From Salinicola tamaricis (GTDB taxonomy: Bacteria; Pseudomonadota; Gammaproteobacteria; Pseudomonadales; Halomonadaceae), in the NCBI RefSeq assembly GCF_003006155.1, contig NZ_CP023559.1:1-64000 (forward strand): 64,000 nucleotides of DNA, in the 5' to 3' direction. The notes beneath the pieces were generated by a model that was not told the DNA's origin, did no database searches, and was given only the letters and a program-made list of their open reading frames with translations. The position numbers and the translations under genes were made by a program. Positions 9,206-19,735 of this stretch are shown in pieces (positions within the stretch are counted from its first letter, which is position 1; every line of letters begins with the position of its first letter).

Positions 9206-11695
9206 TCACTGCTGCTTCTTGACTTCGATCTCTACTCGGCGATTCGGCGCCAGACACTCGATCAACTGTGCCCGCGGCTGATTGGTGTCACAGGTCACCA
9301 GCGGACGCTCGCTACCCGCCCCCTTGGCCTCGATCAAGCCCGCCGGCACGCCTTTGCCCACCAGGTACTGGCGCACGGTCATCGCCCGCTGCAGCGAGAG
9401 CTGCTGGTTCACCGCCTCGTTGCCGATCGGGTCGGCGTGTCCGGTGATCAGGATCTGCCCGAGGTCCTGGGTGTTGAGCAGGCGCTGGGCCAGCTCGTCC
9501 AGCTCTTTCTGCCCCGCTTTCTGCAGCCCGGCGTAGTCGCCGCGGCCAAAGGCGAACAGAGTGTCGGACTCGAGCACGATGGTCTCGGTGCTGGTCAGGG
9601 TCTGCTCCAGCAGGCTGTCGATGTAATTGCGGCTGCTCGACACCAGGAAAGCGTTGGAGGTGATCCGCGGCACGTCCGGCTCGTGGATCTGCTGGCTGTA
9701 GAAGTCGATCTGGCGACCGGCGTAGCGGTAGTCGGAGCGATCCTCGTCGATCTTCGCCCCCGTACGCTGCTGGATCGCCGGATACCAGAACGCCGGCAAA
9801 CGGTTGCGTAGGGCCTCGCTGTCGATGTCGGCACGCTCCATGTCCGACAGCATCAAATAGGTATCCAGCGTATTGCGCCCGAACTTGGCCAGCGACTCCG
9901 CGGTGTTGTCCCGCGGGCGGGCATAGGGTGCCACGGTATCGGGCCCATCCACCGCATGCAGCTCGTCGGTGGTGCGCTTGTAGACACCGATGGTGGTGAG
10001 CGAGAACAGCGAGCGGGTCAGATTCTGCTCCACCGGCTCCAGCATCACCGTGCGCAGGCGATCGAAGTAGCGCTCGCGGATCGCCGGTTCGATCGCATCG
10101 CCCTGATAGAGCCCCCAGCCCATCGACCAGGGCACGCCGTCGCCGTGCTCGCGCTGATAGTAGTGGCTACCCCAGTCGCGCAGGGCGTCCAAGCTGTGCC
10201 AGCGGGCATACTGAGTCGACTGCTGGTCGTCCGCGGTCGCGGCCTCGGCGAAGGTGTGCGACATCGCCTCGATCTCGCCATGGTTGCGCACCGCCGAGGT
10301 GATCCACAGGGTACAGGCGGCGATCCCCAGCGCGGCAGCCGCGAGCCCCCAGCGCAGCTTGCGCCGTTTGCCGCGCACGTCCGTCGAGTAGAGCCCGGCC
10401 AGATGGCGGTCGGCGATGATCACCTGACGGAACAGGTTGCCGATGAAGAAGGCGTGATTGACGCGCTCTTCCGAGAGCTGCCCGGGCTTGGCCAGGGCAA
10501 AGTGACGGCCCACGCGGCTGGCGTGCTCACCTTCGATGGCATCACCCTCCTGCAGGGCGCTGACGAAGTAGAAGCCGCGCAGCAGCGGTGCACTCTGGTA
10601 GGGGTTGGCGTTGGTCAGCGCATCGACGAAGCGCGTCAGCGAGTCGCGCAGCGCCGCCAGCTCCAGAGGGAAGCGGAAGGCCGCCACGTCGCGGCGGGTA
10701 TCGACCACGTCACGCTGGACGATTTCGTCGTCGCCCACCTGCAGCCAGTGATGGCACAGCGACTGCAGCGCGCTGTCGAACTGCTGCCCCCAGTTGACAT
10801 CGCTGGGCTGCTGATGCGGGAAGGTATGCCCGAGTACGTCGCTGCGGTGCTGCGGGTCGAGGCGCTCGAAGAAGGTGGTGAAACCCTCGATCAGGTCACA
10901 CTTGGTGAACACCAGATAGATCGGCAGCCGCGCCTCCAGCTGCTCACGCGCCTCCTGAATGCGCTCGCGCAGACGCCGCGCCAGGTTGTTGCGCTGGGTA
11001 TCACTGGCCTGCACCACGTCGCTGATATTGACCGCGACGATCAGACCGTTGAGCGGGCAGTGGCGGCGATGCGACTTGAGCAGGGCGAGAAAGCCCTTCC
11101 ACTTGCCGACCTCCTCTTCGCTGTTCATGTAGCGCCCGGCGGTATCCAGCAGGATGGCGTCGGAGCTGAAGAACCAGTCGCAGTGGCGGGTACCGCCCAT
11201 GCCGGCGACCCGGGCGTTCTCGCGCTCGGCAAAGGGGAAATTGAGCCCGGACTCGTAGACCATGGTGCTTTTGCCGGCCGCCGGCTGCCCCACGATCATG
11301 TACCAGGGCAGCGCATAGAGCGCATCGTTGCCGCGCTGGCCCTTACGCTTGCCACTCTGCTTGAGGCGTTCGATGGTCTTGAGCAGGCGCTCGCGCAGCA
11401 GGCTGATCTCTTCGCGGTCCTGGGGGCTCGCCTCGAGCACCGCGGCGTCGGCGTCCTCCATCAGCAGATGCTCGAGATTGCGCTTCTGCCCCACCCCGCG
11501 GTAGAGCAGCACGTAGAGCGCCGACGCCAGCAGGAACAGCACGATCCCGCTGAGCAGGCTGGCCAGCGACGAAAAGCCCAGTGCGACGCCCAGCCGCCAG
11601 ACCAGAAAGATGGCGGCAAAGAACAAGAGCCCCAGAATGTAGGGCTGGTACTTGAAGAAGGCGTACTTCAGATAAGCGATTTTGAAACGTTTCAT
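9206..11695 (-). CDS. Short TssM/IcmF-like protein fused to a C-terminal OmpA domain
   Basis: 829-residue inner-membrane protein. Two membrane segments lie near residues 20-36 and 46-64. They are followed by the TssM GTPase-like domain with Walker A GQPAAGKST (136-144), DTAG (184-187) and the TKCD motif. A third membrane segment (about 455-475) leads to a periplasmic part much shorter than in normal TssM. The last 110 residues are an OmpA/MotB peptidoglycan-binding domain (GHADPIGNEAVNQQLSLQRA and APNRRVEIEV). A full TssM is encoded at 12765-16753 and the TssL here has no OmpA tail, so this protein may anchor the membrane complex to the cell wall. It is intact and lies 27 bases after tagF. 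Confidence 0.85.
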   Translation of the reverse strand: MKRFKIAYLKYAFFKYQPYILGLLFFAAIFLVWRLGVALGFSSLASLLSGIVLFLLASALYVLLYRGVGQKRNLEHLLMEDADAAVLEASPQDREEISLLRERLLKTIERLKQSGKRKGQRGNDALYALPWYMIVGQPAAGKSTMVYESGLNFPFAERENARVAGMGGTRHCDWFFSSDAILLDTAGRYMNSEEEVGKWKGFLALLKSHRRHCPLNGLIVAVNISDVVQASDTQRNNLARRLRERIQEAREQLEARLPIYLVFTKCDLIEGFTTFFERLDPQHRSDVLGHTFPHQQPSDVNWGQQFDSALQSLCHHWLQVGDDEIVQRDVVDTRRDVAAFRFPLELAALRDSLTRFVDALTNANPYQSAPLLRGFYFVSALQEGDAIEGEHASRVGRHFALAKPGQLSEERVNHAFFIGNLFRQVIIADRHLAGLYSTDVRGKRRKLRWGLAAAALGIAACTLWITSAVRNHGEIEAMSHTFAEAATADDQQSTQYARWHSLDALRDWGSHYYQREHGDGVPWSMGWGLYQGDAIEPAIRERYFDRLRTVMLEPVEQNLTRSLFSLTTIGVYKRTTDELHAVDGPDTVAPYARPRDNTAESLAKFGRNTLDTYLMLSDMERADIDSEALRNRLPAFWYPAIQQRTGAKIDEDRSDYRYAGRQIDFYSQQIHEPDVPRITSNAFLVSSSRNYIDSLLEQTLTSTETIVLESDTLFAFGRGDYAGLQKAGQKELDELAQRLLNTQDLGQILITGHADPIGNEAVNQQLSLQRAMTVRQYLVGKGVPAGLIEAKGAGSERPLVTCDTNQPRAQLIECLAPNRRVEIEVKKQQ

Positions 11696-11722
11696 CGGTG
11701 CGATCTGCTCATGCTCGGGCGC

Positions 11723-12639
11723 CTACCGTGCGTCGCACGGAAATTGCGCCATGAAATCGGCCAGACTCAACCGGGTATCCGGGAGCGGCAAGGTACCGGG
11801 ATGCGGCTCGTCGTCCGCAAAGGGCGACAGCACGTCGATGCACAGACGCCTGTCGTCCGGGTTCGAGAGCACCTCGAAGAACTGTTCCGCACTCTGCCAG
11901 ACTGGCATCAGCAACAGCCGCGGGCGCATGAAGTCGTCGACCAGCAGGCTCATCACCGGCGTGCCGCCGGGGCAGGCGGCGCCCAGCCACTGCTGCCAGA
12001 GATCGGCGACCGGGCGCTTGAGCCCGCGCTCCGCCGGCAGTGGCAGCATCACCGCCTGGGTGCTGCCGGCGCGCCAGCGCGTCAGCGCATAGTGCAGGCG
12101 ATGCAGGCAGCCGCCGCTGACGAACTCCGGCCAGCCCCACTCCAGCGCCTTGGCCACGTCGGCGAAGCTGTAGTCGAGCAGGAAGCGCTGATGGATACGC
12201 TGATACAGCGCGATGTCCTGATCGTTGAGCTGGCGCAGCTCGCCGATCGCCGCCACCGGGTCGATCGGCGAAGCGCCGTGCACGGAGTCGGTGAGAATCG
12301 TCCGCGCCTGGGCGGCGAAGATCTCGCCGAGGGTGTTGATGCAGGGCAGCACCGCGGGCGCCCTTCCGCCTTCAGCGTCTGGAAGACGAAGAACGGATAG
12401 CGCCGCCCGGAGGCGTCCGCCGAGCTGATCATGGCCCCGGTCACATCGCTGCCGTTGCGCGCGTGATAGTTGAAGAAGCACACCGGCAGCGCATCGAAGC
12501 GATGCTGCCAGTCGTCGTGGTCGAGAAACTGCAACAGCGCACTCTGTAACCACTGGTCGAGCTCCTGGATCACTGCCCCGGTGGCGTTCACGCCTACGAA
12601 GTCGGCCTGCGTGGGAATCTTGCCAAAGCAGCCGATCAT
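11723..12639 (-). CDS. tagF: TagF, T6SS post-translational repressor (frameshifted)
   Basis: TagF-type protein: MIGCFGKIPTQADFVG at the N-terminus and YPFFVFQTL, LYQRIHQRFLLDYSFADVAKALEWGW further on are typical. In Pseudomonas and Serratia TagF holds the T6SS off by binding Fha, and is relieved through PpkA/PppA. No fha, ppkA or pppA gene is seen beside it here. The reading frame slips near 12360 (after FQTLKAEG), and the rest continues in a second frame to 11723. It sits between tssM and the TssM-OmpA fusion gene. Confidence 0.85.
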
Positions 12640-12764
12640 GCCGACACCCTCTTCATTACCCGCTCATGCCCTGTTCCATGTCTTGCCCGGTCGCCGCCGG
12701 GCCCCACCCGCCCCTACCGCCCCTACCGCCGAGCCCTGGCCTACCGGGCTCGGCGGCAGCGGGC

Positions 12765-15700
12765 TCACTGCCCGGACCCGCCGAGCTGCGGAATGCGCAG
12801 CGACTTGATTCGCTCGAGATCCGAGATCTTCACCCCACCGAAGTTGCGCACGTCGAAGCTGACCGTACCCATGTAGGTGTTCCAGCTGAAACGCTGGCGC
12901 GCCTTGTCGATCGGCGTGATCCGCGCACTCTCGATCATGCGCAGGAAGCCCCAGCGGTTGGGATAGTCGAACACCGTATGGCGCTGGCCGTTACGATTGA
13001 CGATATCCAGGCGCGCGCGCCGAAGGCCTCGCCGTTGCCCGGCCAGGTCAACCGCTCCCACGACTGGGTGTTGTTGCGGTAGTGCAGCCGCTGGCCGTCG
13101 ATGGTCAGAATGATGTCAGTCAGCCCCGCGGTGGGGTTGATCTGCAGCTCGAAGCCGTTCTGCAGGTCCGACAGGCTGTCGATGACCCGGCCAAGGGCGG
13201 TGGCGTCGTCGATGCTCGAGAGCATGCGCGGGTCGACCATGGTCGAGCGCTGGCCGCTGCCGGAGCCGGCCAGATCGCCGATCTCCTCCTTGCGGAACTG
13301 CGACATCACGCCCTTGTCGGGATCGATGAAATACTCCATGTCACGCACCGAGGCTTCGTTGACCGAGTCGCTGACCGGATAGCGCCCAGCGACCATCTGG
13401 TCCCACGGCGTGACGATCTTGTCGTCCCAGGCAGCGTTGAGCTGCTGACGCGCCGGCGCGTTGAGCGCCTTCCAGGTATCCTCGACCGGCTCACGGAACA
13501 GCGGTTCGAGCGCCCGGATCAACGGCGTACGCGAAGTATCCACGCGCGAGGCGACGAAGTTGCGCAGGGTGTTGATCTCGGTCGGCTGGCCGGAGAGCGT
13601 CGCCATGATCAGCGACTTGCTGCTGCGGCCCACGTTCTGGGCGCTGCGCACGTTGTCCACGCGCACTTTTAGTTGGCGCAGATCGAGCAGGTACTGGTTG
13701 AGCACCGAGTTGTCGCTGCCAGTGGCATCGTCCGCTGCCAGCAGTCGCGTCACCGGGCGGAAGTGCTGGGTCAGCAGGCCATCGTTGAGACGCGGCAGCG
13801 TGTTGATATCCACCGCCGAGGCGCCACCTGCGCCATTGAATACGCTCATCACCCGGCCCCAGAAGCTCTGATCCTTGGCCTTGCCGCTGGCCTCGTCCTC
13901 CGTCTGCGCCTTGGGATCGTCCCAGGTGGTGTTGGCCTTCACCGCTTCCAGCACCTGGCGCAGCGGCGAGCCCTGCAGGTCGCTGAGCTGGGACAAACGC
14001 ACGCTGGCCTGATCCAGGGTCTCGAAGTCGGCGACGTGGGTGTTGTCGAGGAAACGCTCCCAGGCGATGGCGTAGTCGCGCTTGTAGCGCGCCATCAGCT
14101 GGCTGACGAAGCGCGCCTTCGACTGCACCGCATCATCGACGTTCTCGTCGTCGAGCACCCAGTCCGATTCACGCTGGAGGTCGCCGGAGACGGTCTCGAT
14201 GATCGCCGGACGCAGGTACTGGTTCCACACCTCGCGGGTATAGAAGGCCGGTACCGCACGGCTGGAGTAGAACAGCCGGCCTTCCATGTCGGGGGCCATG
14301 CGTGACAGCGTCAGCGGTTCGAAGCGCTGTTCCACCTCCAGCTGGTAGCGCAGGTATTCGCGGTCGACCAGGCTCGAATCGATCAGGAAGGCGTTGAGCC
14401 GGTCACGGCTGTCGGCGACCAGCTTGTCGTCGCGCTCAAGCGCTGGCGCCTGGCCCTCCTGCAGGTAGTGCACATAGAGCGCAGCATTGTCCATGATGCT
14501 GTCGCGGGACGTCTCCAGTCCGCGGCGCGCCACGTAGTCGGCCCACAGCCGCGGCAGCGCCGAGGCGACGAAGTCGCCCTGATCCGCGTGCGCGTCCGGG
14601 TCGGTCAGAATCAGATAGAGCTTGAGCGAGGAGTAGCTTTCGATCAGCTGCTCGACGTCAGCCTGCGACAGCTTGGTCAGCATCTCCTCGGAGAGCGAGG
14701 GGCCTTGCTCGCCGGAGAGGGTGAGCGTGGAGTCGTCGCCATCGGCATTGCCCACGGCGCTGCCCAGCTGGCTGGTACGGTCACGCAACCCCTCTTCCAG
14801 CGACGTCTCGGCGCTACTGCGGGCCGAATACCAGGCATCGCGGGCGCTGTCGGTGGTGCGCGAGCGCAGCTCGCTGCGCGCACGGCTACCGATCTCGAGG
14901 CGCTCGTCGGCACGCTGCCCAGGGTCGGCCGCGAGGTCGAACGCTCGCGCATGCGCGCCATGGCATCCTCACCGATCTGGCGGCCCTGATCCCGCGCCGC
15001 GCCAGCGGCATCCGCCGCCTTGCCGTCGCCGCCCGAGGCCGTTCCGTCCTCGCCTTCACCATTGCCGGTATCGATACCGCCAGCCGGGTCGCCAAAAGCG
15101 GCCAGCGAGCGTAGCTGGCGCGCCAGACGCCAGGAGAGCGGCGTCAGCACGTCACGTGTGAGCAGCGTGGCCCAGGCTTCCTTCAGCGGCGCGCGCAGCG
15201 CATCGCCCTGATACAACCCCAGGTCGAGACGCAGCGGCACGCCGGTCTCGCGGTGACGCTCGATCGCCGTGAGCTGCTGCTCGAGATCGTCGCGCAGCGT
15301 GCGGCGCTGGTCCGGCTCGAGCCGAGCATCCGTGCCGAGGGGAGCGATACGCTCGCGGATATGCTCGAGCCACTGTTTGTTGTTGTAGGCTGACCAGCCC
15401 TGGGCGGCGATGGCCGCGACACCGAGCGCACCGACCGCGCCGATCATGAACGGCGGCAGCGAGCGGCGGTCGCCGCGCTGGGAGTAGTAGAGACTCAGAT
15501 TGCGGTCGGGGAAGACCACGCGGCGGAAGGTGTCGGTGATGAAGTAGCTGCGCTCGCCCTCGCGCGGGGTCGCCGCGGCCGCCGGGGTCGGCGCCAGAGC
15601 GAAGGCATCGCGGGTCTGTTCGTCGATCAGCGCCGGCAGCGCGGGGCCGCTCTGCAGCGCGCTGGTGAAGTAGAGCCCGCGCAGGATCGGTGCGCGTTCG

Positions 15701-16753
15701 GCGTTCTGCTGGGTATCGAACTGCTCGAGGAAATCGCTGAGCACGCCATAGAGTTCGGCGAAGTAGTCGGGGAAGCGCAAAAGCTCGCTGTCGGCATCGC
15801 TGCCCTCTTCCACCACCCGGGTATCGACCCGCGCGCGCAGTGTGGCCACCAGCCCCGGAAAACGCTGCTGGAAGGCCCGGGTCACGCCCTGGCGACGCAG
15901 CTCGTCGAGCGAGAAGGTCAGGCCCCAGGGCTGCTGGCGCTCAGTGGCATCGAGCGCTTCGAAGGTGCGGGTGAAGCCGGGCAGCAGGTCCGCCTTGCTG
16001 AAGAACAGATAGACCGGCGGATTGATGCCCAGACAGGCGCGGTACTCGCTCACCCGGCTGACCAACTGCTCGGCCAGAGCGTGGGCATCCTGTCGCGACT
16101 GTTCGAGCAGCTCGGGCAGGCTGACCACCAGCACCAGGCCGTTGATCGCCGGTTTGCGCCGCTGCTTGCGCAGGGTCTTGAGAAAGTCGGCGAACTCGCT
16201 CGCCGGGCGATCTTCGACCAGGTAGCGGCCGGCGGTATCGATCATCACGCCTCGCGGCTGAAGTACCAGTCGCAGTGCTGGGTGCCGCTCACCGCGGAGA
16301 GATTGCTGCCCCCGGCCATGGTCGCCGAGAGCGACGAGCGGGTCAGCAGCGAGGTCTTGCCCGAGGCCGCCATGCCCACCACCAGATACCACGGCAGCTC
16401 ATAGAGCGAGGCCTTGCCGCCGTCCACCGAGCGTGCCGCCCGCTGCATCGCCATGGCGTGCTTGAGCCGCTCGCTCAGCACCTGATAGTCGCCGGGCTCG
16501 CTCTCGGCGGCTTCGCGGTGCACCTCGAGCTCGACCAGATTCTCGATGTTGCGCTCGGCGCGGATGCGGTGGTACTGGCGCATCACCACGACCAGCAGCC
16601 ACAGCGCAGTGACCAGCGCCATGGCGATGAAGATGAGCTCGCGCTCCTGGGTCACCAGCGGCAGCAGCACGCACAGCGCCAGCCCACCAGCCAGAGCACG
16701 ATCGAGAGCGGCCAGAAGCCTTTGAGCGCGCGCAGGAATCGAAGAAAACGCAT
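12765..16753 (-). CDS. tssM: TssM (IcmF/VasK), T6SS membrane complex protein (frameshifted)
   Basis: Inner-membrane core of the TssJLM trans-envelope complex. The start MRFLRFLRALKGFWPLS follows GAGGTGACC. After two N-terminal membrane segments comes the cytoplasmic NTPase domain, with Walker A GMAASGKTS and later IDTAGRYL. A third membrane segment lies after RRSLPPFMIGAVGALG, and the long periplasmic domain ends LRIPQLGGSGQ. Frame slips occur near 16685, 16250, 14945 and 13018. Each piece joins into a continuous TssM of about 1,330 residues, so I see one gene with sequence errors. The gene begins 14 bases after the tssL stop. Confidence 0.9.
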
Positions 16754-16767
16754 GGTCACCTCGCCCC

Positions 16768-17479
16768 TCAACCCTGGCCATCGAACAGCTGACGGATCTG
16801 CTCGATCAGCGCATCGGTCTCACGCCCAGCCACCAGCGCAGGCCGCCATAGACCAGCAGGCAGACCACCACGATGACCAGCAGGTAGACCCACAGCGGGA
16901 TCTCGTAGCGCAGCAGCTGGCCGACCTGATCCGGCAGCTTCCAACTCTCGCGACCGTCGATCTCACGCTTGCGTAGCGCGCGATGTCCTGGCCCAGGGTA
17001 TTGGCGATATAGCGCAGCTGATCGCGGTTCTCGAGGCTGTACTTGCCTTCGAACCCCAGCGCCAAGCAGAGGTGATAGACCTCGAGCACGTCCAGATTGC
17101 CGCGCACGTCGCTGCGCAGACTGTCGAGCCGGTCGTAGAAGCCCTCCCCTGCCAGGTGCACACCGAAATAGCGGTACTGGAACGGGTGCAGCTCGACATG
17201 CTCGCGGATATTACCCACGCCCCCCTTGAGCACGCTCTCGTCGAGGAAGGCGCACAGCGCGTACTGGGCATCCTTGACCGCCTCGGCACTGTAGTTCTCG
17301 GCCCGCGCCTTCTCCTCGAATTCGCGCAGCCACTGGTCCACCCGTTCGAGGAAGCGCTCGACGCTCTCGGCCTGCTGGCCACGACGCACCATCAGCACCA
17401 TGGAGATGAAATCGCGCGACAGCGTCTTGAGCGTGCGCGGCTCGGCGATATCGGAAGGGTGAGCAAGGGCTTCGGTCAT
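16768..17479 (-). CDS. tssL: TssL (DotU/IcmH-like), no OmpA domain (frameshifted)
   Basis: Cytoplasmic-domain membrane anchor of the TssJLM complex. FEEKARAENYSAEAVKDAQY, ALCAFLDESVL and HPFQYRYFGVHLAGEGFYD are DotU signatures. After slips near 16985 and 16825, the C-terminus reads WVYLLVIVVVCLLVYGGLRW, the single membrane segment, then ETDALIEQIRQLFDGQG and a stop at 16768. At about 237 residues it is a short TssL lacking the peptidoglycan-binding tail found in many homologues; that domain occurs on the nearby TssM-like protein instead. The ATG overlaps the tssK stop (ATGA). Confidence 0.88.
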
Positions 17480-18822
17480 TTCATCACCGCCATCAATTCG
17501 ATACTGAGGTTCTTGAATCCGCTGGGTACGTAGAAGGCGATCGCCTGGGCTTCCATCATCCGCTCATATACCGCGCCATGCGGTTCGAGGGCGAAGTAGT
17601 GGTTATCCAGGCGTACCGGAATGGCGCTGGGCAGGCGCGCGGCATGAGTCAGAGTGCCGCCGGGCATGGCGGTATTGACCACCACTTCGATGTCCTCCGG
17701 CGAGCCGACCTTGAACGCCCGCGGCACCAGCTCGAGGATCTGGGAGCCAGGCATGTCGGCATGCACGCAGATGTAGAAGTCCGCCTCCTTGAGGCGCGCA
17801 TCGTTGAGCCGCCCCACGTAGTAGGAGGGGCGCGTCTGTTCGAGCGGAATCGGGATGTACTGGTTGGGCACCACGATCTCGAGCAGCTCACGCACCACCT
17901 TTTCCAGCCCTAGCAGCGCCGGCGCCGGGTCGCGGTGGTCGTACTCGGGGATGTCGGCCAGACGGTGCGACATCGAGAAGGTCATCAGGCCGGCCGCCAG
18001 CTCGGCGAGGAAGCGGTAGAGCGTCTCCGGGTGCAGCCGCGGGTGGTTCAGCATGTGCGCCAGTTGCGGATAAGCGCGATTGATGGTGTAGAGCAGCCAG
18101 AACAGGGTGACATCGCTGGAGCCGAACTCGGCGACCTGATCCGCGCGCTCGCGCCGGCGTCCGGAGAGCGCCTCGCTGCGCGCCTGCAGCATGCCGATCA
18201 GCCGGTTGGCGATCTCCAGTGGCAGCGCCACCGCATCGAGATGCAGCGCCGGCGGCATGAACTGCTCGCTGTCGAGGCTGAAGCCGCCAGCGGCGTTGCG
18301 CTTGAGCAGCGCGATCGGGCAGTGGGTGAAGCCATCCAGGCTGTCACCTTCCATCAGCAGGGTGGCATTGAGTTCGAGCGTGCCCAGCTCGTTCTCCAGC
18401 GACCCCTCGTTGAGATCGGGCAGGGTCTCGAAGCGCTGCACGAAACGGCGCCCACCGTGGCGCGCCGCGTCCTGGTCGAGATAGCTCGGCGACCATGGCT
18501 CCAGCGTGCGCAGGGCGGCGTAGATCTTCACCTCGCCGTTGCGTGCGAGGTCGTCGAGGCTGCGCCCCGGCGGCAGCGGATCGTGCTGCGGCGCGTCGAA
18601 CAGGGTGCCGTCCGGGAACACCAGCTTGAGCCGGGTGAGCCGCAGCATGCCCTGATCGAGCGCCCCGCCGTCGACCTCCAGCGCCTGCACGCCCCACTGA
18701 AAGGGATGCTGGCTGTGGCGTGATTCGGCCAGCTGCCGTTGATGGAACTCATCCTGATATTGAAAGTGCTGTGGCAGGAGGAACATCCCCTCCGACCACA
18801 TGATGCGATTGTGTTTACTCAC
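17476..18822 (-). CDS. tssK: TssK, T6SS baseplate adaptor
   Basis: TssK trimers link the baseplate to the membrane complex. The 448-residue protein begins with GTG as (M)SKHNRIMWSEGMFLLPQHFQ, a very conserved TssK opening. This start is supported by an AGGGAC just upstream. Further signatures are FWLLYTINRAYPQLAHMLNH, HPETLYRFLAELAAGLMTFS and FYICVHADMPGSQI. It is intact. It lies between tssJ and tssL, with a stop/start overlap to tssL, and so belongs to the minus-strand structural operon. Confidence 0.95.
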   Translation of the reverse strand: MSKHNRIMWSEGMFLLPQHFQYQDEFHQRQLAESRHSQHPFQWGVQALEVDGGALDQGMLRLTRLKLVFPDGTLFDAPQHDPLPPGRSLDDLARNGEVKIYAALRTLEPWSPSYLDQDAARHGGRRFVQRFETLPDLNEGSLENELGTLELNATLLMEGDSLDGFTHCPIALLKRNAAGGFSLDSEQFMPPALHLDAVALPLEIANRLIGMLQARSEALSGRRRERADQVAEFGSSDVTLFWLLYTINRAYPQLAHMLNHPRLHPETLYRFLAELAAGLMTFSMSHRLADIPEYDHRDPAPALLGLEKVVRELLEIVVPNQYIPIPLEQTRPSYYVGRLNDARLKEADFYICVHADMPGSQILELVPRAFKVGSPEDIEVVVNTAMPGGTLTHAARLPSAIPVRLDNHYFALEPHGAVYERMMEAQAIAFYVPSGFKNLSIELMAVMK

Positions 18823-18890
18823 GTCCCTGTCCCGAACCCTGGTTGCTGTCGTCTTCACGGCACCGCGGTGTAGCGCTGGTACCGCAGGTC

Positions 18891-19448
18891 TCAGTCGCCA
18901 AGCAGATCGTGACCGCGCTCGATCTCGATGCGGTCGTCGACCAGATGCAGGCGGACTCCCTCGGAGGCACTCAAGAGGCCGTCGTTGCGCAGCTCGTTAG
19001 CGTCGAAGATCACGTGCCAGTCGTCACTGATGGTGTTGCGGAAGAATGCCGCCACGCCGACGAACTGAGCGCTGGGGTCCAGCGCGGCGGTGTCGACTTT
19101 CTGTGTTCCGGGGAGCAGCGTCAGCTCACGCTGCGACACCAGACTGTTGCCCAGCACGCCGCGGGGATTGGCCCAAAGCTGGCGCGGCGAGGCGGTGGCG
19201 AACGGCGCGCGCTCGGTCAATTGATAAATGCGCACGACCACGGAGAGCGGCTCGCCGTCGACGTCGGGGTTGAGCGCGCTGTCGCTGTCGATGGTGACGC
19301 GCACACGCTCGCTGTTGCCGAACAGATCGCCGGCCCAGGTATCGTCGAAGCGCTTGCCGACCCGATCGGCCACACCGCACCCCGCCAGCAGCACTACTAG
19401 CCATCCCATCAGGAGAAACGCGCTCACGTGGCGCAGCGTTACCCTCAT
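18891..19448 (-). CDS. tssJ: TssJ outer-membrane lipoprotein
   Basis: Lipoprotein of the T6SS membrane complex that contacts the periplasmic domain of TssM. The 185-residue precursor has a basic N-terminus, a hydrophobic stretch and the lipobox LAGC with Cys24 as the acylated residue. The mature part contains LSVVVRIYQLTERAPF, LVSQRELTLLPG and FVGVAAFFRN, the conserved TssJ beta-sandwich segments. It is intact and is the first gene of the minus-strand operon, divergent from the small lipoprotein gene at 19736. Confidence 0.92.
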   Translation of the reverse strand: MRVTLRHVSAFLLMGWLVVLLAGCGVADRVGKRFDDTWAGDLFGNSERVRVTIDSDSALNPDVDGEPLSVVVRIYQLTERAPFATASPRQLWANPRGVLGNSLVSQRELTLLPGTQKVDTAALDPSAQFVGVAAFFRNTISDDWHVIFDANELRNDGLLSASEGVRLHLVDDRIEIERGHDLLGD

Positions 19449-19735
19449 CGACTTCTCGCTCCCCGCTTCTTTTTAGGTAATCCCCGAGGCGTTCGATGCC
19501 TCGGGCCGGATTCAAACCTGCATAACGGACGCGGGGCAACGTTCAGCAAGCACAGACTAAACGTTGTCCAGCCACGACCGTAAACGCACTACGCCGATTG
19601 CCGGCGTAGAACTAAGAAAACTTAGACTTCTTTCAGACAGTGACCACCTTAACAGATTTAGTCGCTATAATAGGGCACAAGTTTAACAAACGCTTACCCA
19701 TTAACATTAATTTACACAAAGGCCGATCAAGACAC
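19449..19735. promoter_or_regulatory. Divergent promoter region with several inverted repeats
   Basis: This non-coding stretch separates tssJ from the lipoprotein gene. It holds the stems CCCGAGGC/GCCTCGGG (19483-19505) and CTACGCCG/CGGCGTAG (19589-19609), the paired 7-mers CAACGTT and AACGTTG (19537-19543 and 19560-19566), and CTAAG/CTTAG (19612-19625). A TATAAT (19666-19671) faces the lipoprotein gene, but the -35 box is unclear. Regulator sites are likely; none is identified. Confidence 0.45.

Noticed and set aside
9956-12400. 814-residue open frame on the plus strand antisense to the TssM-OmpA and tagF genes
   Set aside because: It opposes well-supported minus-strand genes, is rich in Arg, Gln and Ala, has no domain, and is the usual shadow of GC-rich coding DNA.
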